64,000 nucleotides of DNA from Saccharothrix sp. HUAS TT1 (lineage in GTDB: Bacteria > Actinomycetota > Actinomycetes > Mycobacteriales > Pseudonocardiaceae): contig NZ_CP160453.1 of NCBI RefSeq assembly GCF_040744945.1, positions 434,001 through 498,000 of the forward strand, given 5' to 3'. Under the pieces are notes generated by a model, which worked only from the letters and a program-made list of their open reading frames with translations, had not been told where the DNA came from and made no database searches. Each line of letters begins with the position of its first letter. Positions within the stretch are counted from its first letter, which is position 1. The translations under genes were made by a program, and so were the position numbers. This document shows, piece by piece, positions 18,856-27,011 of the stretch.

Positions 18856-18900
18856 ATGGGCTACGCATGTGACCGACCGGCGGAACGGGTGCTCCGGTGA
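18856..18900 (+). CDS. 14-residue leader ORF coupled to the LCAT-type hydrolase
   Basis: ATG at 18856 has the strongest ribosome site of this locus, CGAGGAGCGATC, six nucleotides before the codon. It encodes MGYACDRPAERVLR, and its TGA overlaps the GTG of the hydrolase gene (GTGA). The hydrolase GTG itself has no ribosome site, so ribosomes ending the leader probably re-initiate there. The same effect could throttle the downstream genes. Evidence is the ribosome site and exact overlap only; conservation is untested. Confidence 0.5.
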   Translation: MGYACDRPAERVLR

Positions 18901-20321
18901 AGCGACGGTTGCACGACGTCGTGGTCGTCGTGCCCGGTATCACCGGCAGCACGTTGAGCCGACGCGGCAAGGTGATCTGGGCGCCGACTCACCGACTGGC
19001 CGCCGAATCCGTGCTCCGCCCCGAGGCCTTGGCCCAGGCGCTGCGGTCGGGAGACGGTGATGGGATCACAGCCGATGGCTTGATGCCCGACGCGAAGCTG
19101 GTGGGCGGGCTCAAGAAGGTCGACGGCTACACCCGGCTGATCGACGCCCTGGCGAACAACTTCGACGTCCGGCGGGTCAACACCGCGCGTCCCGGTGAGC
19201 TCCCGCCCGCCAACCTGATCGAGTTCCCCTACGACTGGCGCCTCGACAACAGGGTGAACGCCCGCCGCCTCGGCGAGGTCGCCGAACGCGCGCTGGGCCG
19301 GTGGCAGGTCCACACGGGCATCCCGGACGCACGGCTGGTCATCATCGCCCACAGCATGGGAGGCTTGGTGGCGCGCTACTTCCTGGAAGTCCTCGAAGGC
19401 TGGAAGCTGTGCCGCGCTCTCATCACCCTGGGCACACCGTTCCGGGGTTCGCTCGACTCGCTCGGGTATCTGGCGAACGGGTACAAGAAGCTGCGGGTCG
19501 ACCTCACCGACACGATGCGGACGTTCCCGTCGGTCTACCAGCTGCTCCCGATCTACAAGGCGATCCACAGCGCAACGGGCGCGCACCGCGTCACTGAAGC
19601 GGGCGACATAGCGGGGATCGACGGGGAACTGGCGGTGTCCGGGCTCGCGTTCCACCGGGAAATAGAGGCCGCCGTAGCGGCGAACGACCTCGTGGACCCA
19701 CACCGGTACGCGTTGTTGCCAGTGGTCGGCACGCACCAGACCACCATGCAGTCCGCAGTGCTGGAAGGCGGCACGCTCGCCCTGCGGCCCGATGTCGGCG
19801 ACGGCGTCGACCGCTACTTCGGTGACGGGCTGAAGGACGGGGACGGCACCGTGCCCATCTCATCCGCGTCGCCGATCGACCAGTCGAACACTTACTTCGA
19901 CGTGTACCACCCCGAGAAGCACGGCTCGCTGCAGTGCAACCCGGAGGTGCTTAACACGCTCGTGGGCAGGTTGGCGAAGATGCAGGCTCGCCAGCTCGAA
20001 AAGCTGCGCGGCCCCGAACCTCAAGTGGACCCGGGCCTGGAGGGAACCAGTCTCGAGATCGACGACGAGTACGGGGTCGGCGAACCCGTCACCATCACAG
20101 CTGTAGTGCACTGCGCGGCCGAACCCGCGGATGTGATCGCCGAGGTGGTGGAGGTGGCCACCGGGAAAACCGACACCGCGGTGCTGTCGCGGTCGGGGCA
20201 CGAGTGGTCGACCACTATGGGGGGCTTGCGGCCCGGCACGTACCGGGTCACGGTGCGTGCGCGCGGCAATGGGCGTTTCCCACCGGACATCCACGACCTC
20301 TTCGAGGTCGTGGATGAGTGA
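18897..20321 (+). CDS. LCAT/lipase-type alpha/beta hydrolase with C-terminal Ig-like domain, candidate effector
   Basis: A 474-residue hydrolase of the lecithin:cholesterol acyltransferase superfamily (phospholipase or acyltransferase chemistry). VVVVPGITGSTLSRRGK near the N-terminus is the LCAT oxyanion segment. A triad can be read: Ser153 in AHSMGGLVARYFLE, Asp316 in DGLKDGDGTVP and His342 in PEKHGSLQCN; FPYDWRLDN is also typical. Residues 385-474 look like an immunoglobulin-like beta domain (GEPVTITAVVHC, GTYRVTVRARG). No signal peptide or membrane helix, so it acts from the cytoplasm. It is coupled upstream to a 14-codon leader and downstream (ATGAGTGA, 8-nt overlap) to the STAND-repeat protein. 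A membrane-attacking effector triggered by that partner is a reasonable inference, not demonstrated. Confidence 0.8.
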   Translation: MKRRLHDVVVVVPGITGSTLSRRGKVIWAPTHRLAAESVLRPEALAQALRSGDGDGITADGLMPDAKLVGGLKKVDGYTRLIDALANNFDVRRVNTARPGELPPANLIEFPYDWRLDNRVNARRLGEVAERALGRWQVHTGIPDARLVIIAHSMGGLVARYFLEVLEGWKLCRALITLGTPFRGSLDSLGYLANGYKKLRVDLTDTMRTFPSVYQLLPIYKAIHSATGAHRVTEAGDIAGIDGELAVSGLAFHREIEAAVAANDLVDPHRYALLPVVGTHQTTMQSAVLEGGTLALRPDVGDGVDRYFGDGLKDGDGTVPISSASPIDQSNTYFDVYHPEKHGSLQCNPEVLNTLVGRLAKMQARQLEKLRGPEPQVDPGLEGTSLEIDDEYGVGEPVTITAVVHCAAEPADVIAEVVEVATGKTDTAVLSRSGHEWSTTMGGLRPGTYRVTVRARGNGRFPPDIHDLFEVVDE

Positions 20322-23300
20322 GGAGTGGCCACCGTGGCCCCTGATCGACCAGGTGGGCCTCAGCCGATACGTCGTCCCCGGGGTGGAACGGCTCCTCCCG
20401 GGGGTGAACCGGCGTGAGCTCTCCGACGGGCCAGGGAAGTTGGTTGCCGTCGCGAAGGCGTTGTACGAAGGGCTCGTCGACCAAGATATCCACTACGACG
20501 TGGAGGGTTACCACCCGTCCGAGGCGCTCCAGCGCATTCGCACCCCGGTTGAGGTCCTCTCCGCGCCGCGCCGCGGTACCTGCCTCGACCTGGCCCTGGT
20601 GTACGCCGGCCTCCTGGCGGACTACGAACTCCTGGCCGTCGTGGTGGTGCTGGACTCGCACGCCTTGGTCCTATTCTCCCCGGATCACGGCATCCGCGAG
20701 TGGAACGACTACCGCCCCGGGTCCGAGGAGTTCCGCTCGGGCGTGGTCGCCGATCCCGCGGTCGCGCGCCGCCTCGTGGAGTCGGGGCGCTTCATCGCGG
20801 TGGAGTGCACCGGCTTCGCCTCCACCGGGTCCGATCCGGACGGCACCCTGGCTGCTGCGGAGCGGGTGAACGGCATGCTCCGGTTCGACCGGGCGGTGGA
20901 GGTCGGCAGGAAGAAGGTGCTCGACGGCGAAGCGGGGTTCCGGTTCGCCTTCGACGTGGCGATCATGCGCAACGTACAGCGAGTCGAGCCCCACAGGTTG
21001 CCGAACCTGCGCGCCCTCGCCGTCGAAGCCGAGATGAACCAGTACGTCATCCCGCACAATCAGGCGATCCGGGAGTTGAGCGGCCGGGCGAAGTACCTGC
21101 TGGATAAGCAGCTGAGGTTCGTAACCCCGGGCGCCGACCACGAGGCGGACCCGGCCGGCCTCATCGGGCGGCTGGAGAGCGGCACCGGCGTCCTGCTGAT
21201 CGGCCCGGCAGGTGCGGGCAAGTCCAGGACGTCGCTGGAGGTCGCCATCCGCGCCCAACGCAAGGGATGGCGAGTGCTGCACGTCCGTCCCGACAGCGAG
21301 GTCTCGAACGACCACTTGGCCGCAGCGGTGCGCGACACCTCCTCGCACCGGACCCTGCTGGTGATCGACTACCTGGAGGTGTGCGGCAGCCTCGACCTAC
21401 CGGACCTGCTTGCGAAGTCAGGTCCCTACCTCGCCGAACGCGGGCGGCACCTGGCCATCATCGCGACGAGCAGGCCCAACAGGCTGCGGCACGTGCGCTC
21501 GTTGGGTGCCCTGGACGTGCTCGACCAGGTCGAACTGCGCCTTGACACCGGTTATCAGGACGAGGTGGCCGAGCACATCTTCGCCTCGGTCGCGCCAACA
21601 GCACTCAAGAGGCTCGGCATGGAGACCATGATCGAGATCTGCAGCCGTCGACCGGTGATCGCGCTGCTGGTGGCCGGGGACGTCGAGCGCCGGGTGCGGC
21701 TCGGGCGGACACCACGTGCCGGTGGCGGGCCCGACGTGCTCGTGCGCTGGTTGCACCGACGCCTCGAAGAGGACGGGATCATCCCGTCGTCAGCCGACAC
21801 ACCCGGCGATTCGCCCTTCGTCGACGACGCGCCGCAAGCGGTGCTACTCGCATGCGCCCTCGCCACAGCGTTGTGCCCGATGCCCGTGGCCCGGGTGCGG
21901 GAAACGATCCAACTGCTGCTCGACCGGCTCGGCGATCCCACCCGCGCCGAGGTGCTGATCGATGTCCTGCTGACGATGGGCTGGTTGGAATCAAGAAGTG
22001 GCGAGTTGGACATCGTCCACGACATCGTCACAGACCAGTTCCTGGTCGAAGCCCTGGCGCCGGCAGCCGCGCTGCGGGTCCGCGACACCGCGCTGAACAC
22101 ACTGCTGGACCTGGTGCGGACCGAGGCCGACGCGCTGGACCACGTCACCGGGAACATCGCTCGGATGCACGCGGACCTCGTCCGCTCGACTCACGCGCAG
22201 CAATTGACCGATGCATGCGTGAAGTGGATCGATGAGCGCTCTCACGAACTGGGAGCGACCTTCGCCGCTTCCCCGGACGGCGGTCACACGTTGTACACGC
22301 TGCTGCACGCAGAACCGTGGCAGACGGGTGTCATCTCTGCGTGGGATACCGTCGTCGAGCCCTGGCTGCGCACCGCAATCCCCGACGTCGACCAGGTCAG
22401 GTTCTTCCGCTACTCACTGGCGAGCGTGCCCGAGCACGGTGCGGGGCCACTGGCCATCGCCGCCCTGGTGTGGTTGGCCGGCAACAGGGAGAACGTCGAA
22501 CCCGTCCTGAGCAGGCTACTACGCCGCAGTGACCTCAGCCGCGAGCAACGCACTGTCGCGGTCAAGCACGCCCTGGAGTGGTTGTCCTCGGGGACGACCA
22601 TCGAGAACGCTACCTTCGCGCTGCGGGGCCTCCTCGACTTCCCGACAGAGGTCGAGGAGGTCGACCGCCGGTCGATCGCCGCCGCCCTGGCTTGGTTGGC
22701 GGTCAACCCCGTCGCTCCGGACGCGGACTTCGTGCTCAGCGGGTTGCTCGCCCATCGCGTGCTGTCCGACGACCGGTCGTCCGCGGTCGACCACGCACTG
22801 CAGTGGTTGGACCGCTACGGGCGACAGAGCCGCGCCAGTTTCGTGCTGTCGCGGCTGTTGCGGATGACCGGCCTGGACGACGGGCGATCGGCACGGCTCG
22901 TCTCGCTCGCCCTCGACTGGGCCGAGCGATACCGGGAGGACCAGCGCTCCAGCCACGTGCTGCGCCCGCTGTTCGATTGGGTGACACCGGAGTCACCCGA
23001 CCACGCGCGTCTGGTGAGCTATGCCAGTGCGTGGGTGCGGGTCCGCAGTGACACTGCGGCAGCGTCTTTCGTGCTGCCGCGACTCCTCAGCGCGTCTCCG
23101 GTGTCACCGGCCGATGCCGCGCAACACGCGCGGTATGCCCTGCAATGGCTGGATCACCGAGATGAGGCCACCAACGCGTTCTACGTCCTGCGCTCGCTGA
23201 TCGGTTGCGTCAAAGAGGTGAAGAGCGCCGACATCAAGGCCAAGGCCCTCGACCACTCACTTGCCTGGCTGGGATCCAACCTCGACGAGCCGGAAGCCGG

Positions 23301-25506
23301 TCAGATCTTCGGGTTGCTCGCCACGGCGTCGTGGCCAGCCCAGTCCGAGCGGTCCCAGATCATCACCCTCGCGCTTACTTGGGTGGTGAAACACGCAGAA
23401 CACTCCACAGTCCCGTCCACCCTCATCCACTTGGTGCGGGAAGCCCTGCCGGAGCATATGGATGAAATCTGCGCCACTGCCGACGACTGGCTGGCCACGC
23501 ATCGGTCCTCACCAGACTTTCCATCTCTTGCGAGGCTGGTCATCAGCCAACCTGAAGTGAATTCGGCGCACGCGAACCGGGTCGCCAAGATGACTTTCGA
23601 GTGGATGACGGAAAACCGCGAGAGCGAGCAATTACCCGGACTCCTGCAATCGATGGCGAGCAAGAGGGACGCCGAATTCACCTACCTCGAACAAGTAGCC
23701 GAAAAAGCATGGAAATGGCTCGACACCCACCCCGAGCACGACATGACACCCCGCCTCCTGCGCTCACTGATCGGCAACCCCACAGTGAAGCAGGCCAACG
23801 CCACTCGGGCGGCGAAGACGGCAAGGAAGTGGATCGAAGAACACCCTGGCCATGAACAGGTGGTCCACCTGCTGCGCTCACTGATCGGCAACCCCAACTC
23901 CGACGTACAGCAGGTCAACATGGCCATGGACACGGCGCTCGACTGGATGGACACCCATCACGAGAGCGAACACGTCCCCGGACTCCTGCAATCGATGGCA
24001 AGCAAGTGGGACGCCGAATTCACCTACCTCGAACAAGTAGCCGAAAAAGCATGGAAATGGCTCGACACCCACCCCGAGCACGACATGACACCCCGCCTCC
24101 TGCGCTCACTGATCGGCAACCCCAACTCCGACGTACAGCAGGTCAACATGGCCATGGACACGGCGCTCGACTGGATGGACACCCATCACGAGAGCGAACA
24201 CGTCCCCGGACTCCTGCAATCGATGGCAAGCAAGTGGGACGCCGAATTCACCTACCTCGAACAAGTAGCCGAAAAAGCATGGAAATGGCTCGACACCCAC
24301 CCCGAGCACGACATGACACCCCGCCTCCTGCGCTCACTGATCGGCAACCCCACAGTGAAGCAGGCCAACGCCACTCGGGCGGCGAAGACGGCAAGGAAGT
24401 GGATCGAAGAACACCCTGGCCATGAACAGGTGGTCCACCTGCTGCGCTCACTGATCGGCAACCCCAACTCCGACGTACAGCAGGTCAACATGGTCATGGA
24501 CACGGCGCTCGACTGGATGGACACCCATCACGAGAGCGAACACGTCCCCGGACTCCTGCAATCGATGGCAAGCAAGTGGGACGCCGAATTCACCTACCTC
24601 GAACAAGTAGCCGAAAAAGCATGGAAATGGCTCGACACCCACCCCGAGCACGACATGACACCCCGCCTCCTGCGCTCACTGATCGGCAACCCCCATGCCG
24701 CTCAAGGCAACGTGGACAAAGCCGCACAGACCATCGTCGCCTGGCTCGAAAACCACTCCGACGATGTGGCCACCGCAGACCTGTTACGCGCTCTCGGCGG
24801 CAGCTCCGCCGATATCGGACACGTCAACCGCGCGGCCGGGACAGGTCTGGCCTGGGCCCGCACCCACCCCGACCACGAGGAGACCCCGCGGCTCCTCAAA
24901 TCGATGACGAGCACGTGGCACCCTGACTTCACCCACCTCGAACGCATCACGGCCGAGGCGTGGCGTTGGCTCGATACCCACGTCGAGCACCAGTCGGCTC
25001 CCGAGATCCTGCGGTCGCTGATCGGCAACCCCAACGCCACCCAAGACAACGTGGACAAAGCCGCACGAACCATTCTGACCTGGGTCGAGACCCACCCCAA
25101 CGGTGACAGCACCCCACACTTGCTGCGCTCGTTGACTGAGGTCTTGGCCGACGAGGGCCACGTGAACCGGGGGGCGAGCCTGGCGCTCGGCTGGATCGAC
25201 GACCATCCCGACAGCGACGCCGTGCCTCAACTGGTGCGCGCGATGGTGGGCAACCCCCTCGTCGACCCGCTACTCGCGGAGTCGGCCATGCGGAAGGGCC
25301 TCGACTGGGTCGACGGACATTCCGGAGAGGAGGCTGTGCCGGAATTGTTGCGGTCGCTGCTCACCACGCCCGCAGCAGCACCGACCGACCGCACACGAGT
25401 TGTCGGGGCCGCACTCGCCTGGACACGGGCGCACCCTGAGCACACCGCTGTCGAAGGGGTGCTGGATGCGGTGCAGAGCGCCGAGAGCCAAGACCTCTCC
25501 GACTGA
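20314..25506 (+). CDS. Transglutaminase-like/STAND NTPase with about 27 C-terminal 38-residue repeats
   Basis: A 1,730-residue multidomain protein. Residues 1-230 contain a transglutaminase/papain-like triad: Cys90 (RRGTCLDLALVYAGLL), His116 (DSHALVLF) and Asp132 (EWNDYRPG). Residues 280-560 form a P-loop NTPase: Walker A GPAGAGKS (297-304), Walker B LLVIDYLEV (Asp352) and sensor IIATSR (about 382-387), followed by the winged-helix-like region usual in STAND proteins. From about 690 to the end run helical repeats of 37-38 residues, consensus LxWLxxHxxxxxxxxLLRSL. Nine repeats at 1120-1460 are nearly identical, even in DNA. Two TTA leucine codons (1107, 1491) and A-ending codons (GAA, AAA, GCA) in the repeats differ from neighbours, suggesting transfer. 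NLR-like immune sensor is the best guess: repeats sense, NTPase switches, protease and the coupled LCAT hydrolase act. Confidence 0.8.
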   Translation: MSEEWPPWPLIDQVGLSRYVVPGVERLLPGVNRRELSDGPGKLVAVAKALYEGLVDQDIHYDVEGYHPSEALQRIRTPVEVLSAPRRGTCLDLALVYAGLLADYELLAVVVVLDSHALVLFSPDHGIREWNDYRPGSEEFRSGVVADPAVARRLVESGRFIAVECTGFASTGSDPDGTLAAAERVNGMLRFDRAVEVGRKKVLDGEAGFRFAFDVAIMRNVQRVEPHRLPNLRALAVEAEMNQYVIPHNQAIRELSGRAKYLLDKQLRFVTPGADHEADPAGLIGRLESGTGVLLIGPAGAGKSRTSLEVAIRAQRKGWRVLHVRPDSEVSNDHLAAAVRDTSSHRTLLVIDYLEVCGSLDLPDLLAKSGPYLAERGRHLAIIATSRPNRLRHVRSLGALDVLDQVELRLDTGYQDEVAEHIFASVAPTALKRLGMETMIEICSRRPVIALLVAGDVERRVRLGRTPRAGGGPDVLVRWLHRRLEEDGIIPSSADTPGDSPFVDDAPQAVLLACALATALCPMPVARVRETIQLLLDRLGDPTRAEVLIDVLLTMGWLESRSGELDIVHDIVTDQFLVEALAPAAALRVRDTALNTLLDLVRTEADALDHVTGNIARMHADLVRSTHAQQLTDACVKWIDERSHELGATFAASPDGGHTLYTLLHAEPWQTGVISAWDTVVEPWLRTAIPDVDQVRFFRYSLASVPEHGAGPLAIAALVWLAGNRENVEPVLSRLLRRSDLSREQRTVAVKHALEWLSSGTTIENATFALRGLLDFPTEVEEVDRRSIAAALAWLAVNPVAPDADFVLSGLLAHRVLSDDRSSAVDHALQWLDRYGRQSRASFVLSRLLRMTGLDDGRSARLVSLALDWAERYREDQRSSHVLRPLFDWVTPESPDHARLVSYASAWVRVRSDTAAASFVLPRLLSASPVSPADAAQHARYALQWLDHRDEATNAFYVLRSLIGCVKEVKSADIKAKALDHSLAWLGSNLDEPEAGQIFGLLATASWPAQSERSQIITLALTWVVKHAEHSTVPSTLIHLVREALPEHMDEICATADDWLATHRSSPDFPSLARLVISQPEVNSAHANRVAKMTFEWMTENRESEQLPGLLQSMASKRDAEFTYLEQVAEKAWKWLDTHPEHDMTPRLLRSLIGNPTVKQANATRAAKTARKWIEEHPGHEQVVHLLRSLIGNPNSDVQQVNMAMDTALDWMDTHHESEHVPGLLQSMASKWDAEFTYLEQVAEKAWKWLDTHPEHDMTPRLLRSLIGNPNSDVQQVNMAMDTALDWMDTHHESEHVPGLLQSMASKWDAEFTYLEQVAEKAWKWLDTHPEHDMTPRLLRSLIGNPTVKQANATRAAKTARKWIEEHPGHEQVVHLLRSLIGNPNSDVQQVNMVMDTALDWMDTHHESEHVPGLLQSMASKWDAEFTYLEQVAEKAWKWLDTHPEHDMTPRLLRSLIGNPHAAQGNVDKAAQTIVAWLENHSDDVATADLLRALGGSSADIGHVNRAAGTGLAWARTHPDHEETPRLLKSMTSTWHPDFTHLERITAEAWRWLDTHVEHQSAPEILRSLIGNPNATQDNVDKAARTILTWVETHPNGDSTPHLLRSLTEVLADEGHVNRGASLALGWIDDHPDSDAVPQLVRAMVGNPLVDPLLAESAMRKGLDWVDGHSGEEAVPELLRSLLTTPAAAPTDRTRVVGAALAWTRAHPEHTAVEGVLDAVQSAESQDLSD
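23671..24693 (+). repeat. Tandem 114-nt repeats inside the STAND gene
   Basis: Three unit types of 114 nt (38 codons), a (AEFTYLEQVAEKAWKW), b (TVKQANATRAAKTARKW) and c (NSDVQQVNMAMDTALDW), run in the order a b c a c a b c a. Copies of a start at 23671, 24013, 24241 and 24583, i.e. spaced by 342, 228 and 342 nt. The two 342-nt abc blocks differ by very few bases, for example the Ala/Val codon at about 24493. Flanking repeats have the same period but are diverged. Unequal recombination within the array is the probable cause. Confidence 0.93.
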
Positions 25507-25510
25507 ATCC

Positions 25511-26251
25511 TCATGGTCTGAGCGCCGCTGCCAGCGCCGCCCGCGCCGGGACCAGCGACGGGCCGTACCAGGTGAGGAAGCGGCCCGAGACGTGCACCGG
25601 GCGCAGGTCGGGGAAGAACTGCGGGCCGTCGTCCGGGGTGAACAGGTACGGCTCGTCGGGCAGCACCACGACCTCGGCGTCCTGGAGCTCGGCCAGGGCG
25701 GGGCGCGGGTAGCGCTCGGCGTGGTCGGCGAACGCGTTGACCACGCCCAGGCGCAGCAGCACGTCGCCGGCGAACGTGTCGCGGCCCAGGACGACCCACG
25801 GCTTGCGCCACACCGGGACCACGGCGCGGGTCCACGGCGGCGTCACGTCGCGCCACAGCCGTTCGGCCTCGACCAGCCACTCCGGCTCCGCGTCCCACGC
25901 CGTGCCGAGCAGGCGGCGCAGCGAGCCCAGGGCGGCGGGAACGGTGGCGGGCGCGGCCGTGACCCACACCGGGACGCCGTCGGCGCGCAGCCGCTGGACG
26001 TCCTCCGGCCGGTTCTCCTCGCTGTTGGCCAGCACGAGGTCCGGTCGCAGCGCCAAAACCCGGTCCACGTCCGGGTACTTCGAGCCGCCGACCCGGGTGA
26101 CGTCCAGGTCCGGCGGGTGGGTGCAGTAGTCCGTGGCGCCGACCAGCACGGCCGGGTCGACGGACTCGGTGAGCGAGGGCACCAGGCTGACCACGCGCCG
26201 CGGCGGGCCGGGCAGCGCGACCGGCTCGCCGAGGTCGTCGACCGGCAGCAT
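25511..26251 (-). CDS. Helical-backbone metal receptor (BtuF/TroA-like), no signal peptide
   Basis: A 246-residue protein with the fold of cobalamin and iron-siderophore binding proteins: RVVSLVPSLTESV, LVGATDYCTHPPD, VGGSKYPDVDRVLALRPDLV and VLGRDTFAGDVLLRLG. Such proteins normally deliver ligand to an ABC importer, but no signal peptide, lipobox or permease gene is present, so it acts in the cytoplasm or has another role. It starts at the stop of npdG (TGATG overlap), implying a shared transcript. CTHPPD is common to the uncharacterised cytoplasmic group. The ligand is unknown. Confidence 0.8.
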   Translation of the reverse strand: MLPVDDLGEPVALPGPPRRVVSLVPSLTESVDPAVLVGATDYCTHPPDLDVTRVGGSKYPDVDRVLALRPDLVLANSEENRPEDVQRLRADGVPVWVTAAPATVPAALGSLRRLLGTAWDAEPEWLVEAERLWRDVTPPWTRAVVPVWRKPWVVLGRDTFAGDVLLRLGVVNAFADHAERYPRPALAELQDAEVVVLPDEPYLFTPDDGPQFFPDLRPVHVSGRFLTWYGPSLVPARAALAAALRP

Positions 26252-26919
26252 CAGATGTCGGTGATCTTCAGGCCGGCGTGCGCCTTGTACCGGCGGTTGA
26301 TCGCGATGATGTTCGCGGTGAACGCCTCCACCTGGTGGGCGTTGCGCAGCCGGCCGCCGTAGACGCCGCGGAAGCCGGGCACGACCTCGGCCAGCGCGCG
26401 GACCAGGTCGGTGGCCTCGCGGTCGTCACCGAGCACCAGCACGTCGTTGTCGACCCGCTCGACGGACAGGTCGGCCAGGTTGACCGCGGAGACGTGGTGG
26501 AACGCGGCCGTGACCCGGGAGTCCGGCAGCAGCGCGGCGGCCTGCTGGGCGGCGCTGCCCTCCTCGACGGGCAGGGCGAACGGCCCCTGCTTGTCGAAGC
26601 CGAGCGGGTTCACGCAGTCGATCACGACCTTGCCGGCGAGCGGTTCGCGCAACGCCGCCACGGTCTCCGCGTGCCCGTCCCACGGCACGGCGATCAGCAC
26701 CACGTCGGCCCGCCGGGCGCAGCCCTCGTTGTCCGCGCCGCTGACGTGACCGACGCCGGTCTGCGCGCGCACCTCCTCGGCGGCGGCCTCGGCGCGCTCG
26801 GCGCTGCGCGACCCGATGACGACCTCCAGGCCGGCCTTGGCCCACCGCAGCGCCAGGCCCCTGCCCTGCGCGCCGGTGCCACCCAGCACGCCGACGGTGA
26901 GCGCACGAATATCAGTCAC
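26251..26919 (-). CDS. npdG: F420-dependent NADP oxidoreductase (NADPH:F420 reductase)
   Basis: A 222-residue Rossmann protein moving hydride between NADPH and coenzyme F420. GVLGGTGAQGRGLALRWAKA is the nucleotide-binding turn, VIGSRSAERA the NADP-specific strand, and CVNPLGFDKQGPFALPVEEG, AAFHHVSAVNLAD and GGRLRNAHQVEAFTANIIAI are characteristic of NpdG/Fno. F420 use is common in actinomycetes. A GTG start and a coupled downstream gene suggest a two-gene operon. Confidence 0.9.
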   Translation of the reverse strand: MTDIRALTVGVLGGTGAQGRGLALRWAKAGLEVVIGSRSAERAEAAAEEVRAQTGVGHVSGADNEGCARRADVVLIAVPWDGHAETVAALREPLAGKVVIDCVNPLGFDKQGPFALPVEEGSAAQQAAALLPDSRVTAAFHHVSAVNLADLSVERVDNDVLVLGDDREATDLVRALAEVVPGFRGVYGGRLRNAHQVEAFTANIIAINRRYKAHAGLKITDI

Positions 26920-27011
26920 CCGGCCATCACATCACAGGTGGTCGGGACCGGCCGTGCGATGACGATCACCTGACCGGTCAAGCCGCGGGGGCCGCTGCGT
27001 CGCATGAGGCG

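Noticed and set aside
23671..24693. Regularly spaced repeats resembling a CRISPR array
   Set aside because: The 114-nt units keep the reading frame, encode protein repeats and have no short-repeat/unique-spacer pattern; no cas genes are present.
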